Assembly (NCBI RefSeq): GCF_013299175.1
Contig: NZ_JAAFKF010000010.1
Coordinates: 1-56,185 of the forward strand
Source: Sphaerotilus sp.
GTDB taxonomy: Bacteria; Pseudomonadota; Gammaproteobacteria; Burkholderiales; Burkholderiaceae_C
Reading direction: 5' to 3'
Length of the DNA: 56,185 nucleotides
How positions within the stretch are numbered: the stretch's first letter is position 1; every line of letters starts with the position of its first letter. Position numbers and translations under genes: made by a program. The notes beneath the pieces are model-generated. The model was not told where the DNA came from. It worked only from the letters and a program-made list of their open reading frames with translations, and did not search any database. Of this stretch, positions 56,063 to 56,185 are shown one piece after another.

Positions 56063-56185
56063 TCAGTATCCGCTGTCGGCGTCGGCCCGTCGGGCGTCGG
56101 CTTCGCGGACGGCTTCGCAGAATTGGCGCATCAGCACGGCGTCCTTGACACCCTTGCCGACTTCAACGCCGGAACTCACGTCCAC
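56063..56185 (-). CDS. trpF: Phosphoribosylanthranilate isomerase, C-terminal end
   Basis: The last 40 residues of Trp[21 protein letters not shown] at the window edge, then FCEAVREAD and stop. The VDVSSGVE block is the phosphate-binding end of the TIM barrel. The start lies beyond the window. The trpF-trpB spacing of 17 bp shows the usual operon. Confidence 0.9.
   Translation of the reverse strand: MDVSSGVEVGKGVKDAVLMRQFCEAVREADARRADADSGY

Overview
The window is GC-rich bacterial chromosome with dense coding. It reads as a betaproteobacterium of the order Burkholderiales (Leptothrix/Sphaerotilus/Ideonella-like; this placement is an inference). The grounds are the right-end gene order trpF-trpB-[trpA]-accD-folC-SPOR-cvpA-purF-metZ, the pcm-rhodanese-tolC-waaA block, a PEP-CTERM protein and high-GC codon use.

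Layout: (1) 1-1.24 kb, a stand-alone TnpB element of IS200/IS605 type. (2) 1.24-10 kb, housekeeping genes: dbpA, an acyltransferase, a glutathione peroxidase, minCDE, an ABC exporter and a YgiQ-type radical SAM protein. (3) 10.3-14.2 kb, a small Lys-rich protein, a PEP-CTERM surface protein and a CHASE-PAS-GGDEF-EAL protein. (4) 14.4-27.9 kb, a nine-gene co-directional locus I read as an uncharacterised exopolysaccharide system: processive GT2 synthase, membrane-anchored bactofilin-like beta-repeat protein, three paralogous CE4-like deacetylases, UDP-GlcNAc 2-epimerase, YaiO-like outer-membrane barrel, multi-pass membrane protein and an exported helical protein. (5) 28-34.2 kb, small housekeeping genes, a second diguanylate cyclase, mscS, mgsA and a DEAD-box helicase with a long leader. 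(6) 34.2-43 kb, two lipoproteins, then TetR-adaptor-RND pump, pcm, rhodanese and tolC. (7) 42.9-45.7 kb, waaA and a phosphomannomutase/phosphoglucomutase. (8) 45.8-48.1 kb, a repeated tRNA Ala/Glu/Asp array carrying a truncated tRNA-Asp, downstream of gltX. (9) 48.1-56.2 kb, metZ, purF, cvpA, SPOR protein, folC, accD and a broken trpBA.

How the genes fit together: the best candidate for a new system is the 14.4-27.9 kb locus. The epimerase would supply UDP-ManNAc, the GT2 enzyme would polymerise and move the chain across the inner membrane, the deacetylase-like proteins would modify it in the periplasm and YaiO would release it. The divergent GGDEF/EAL gene suggests c-di-GMP control. The clearest damage is at the right end: an apparent deletion of about 0.9 kb has joined the 3' part of trpB to the last 44 codons of trpA. 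It removes nearly all of tryptophan synthase alpha and the C-terminus of beta, so the sequenced chromosome would not make tryptophan by this route unless copies exist elsewhere or the assembly is wrong.
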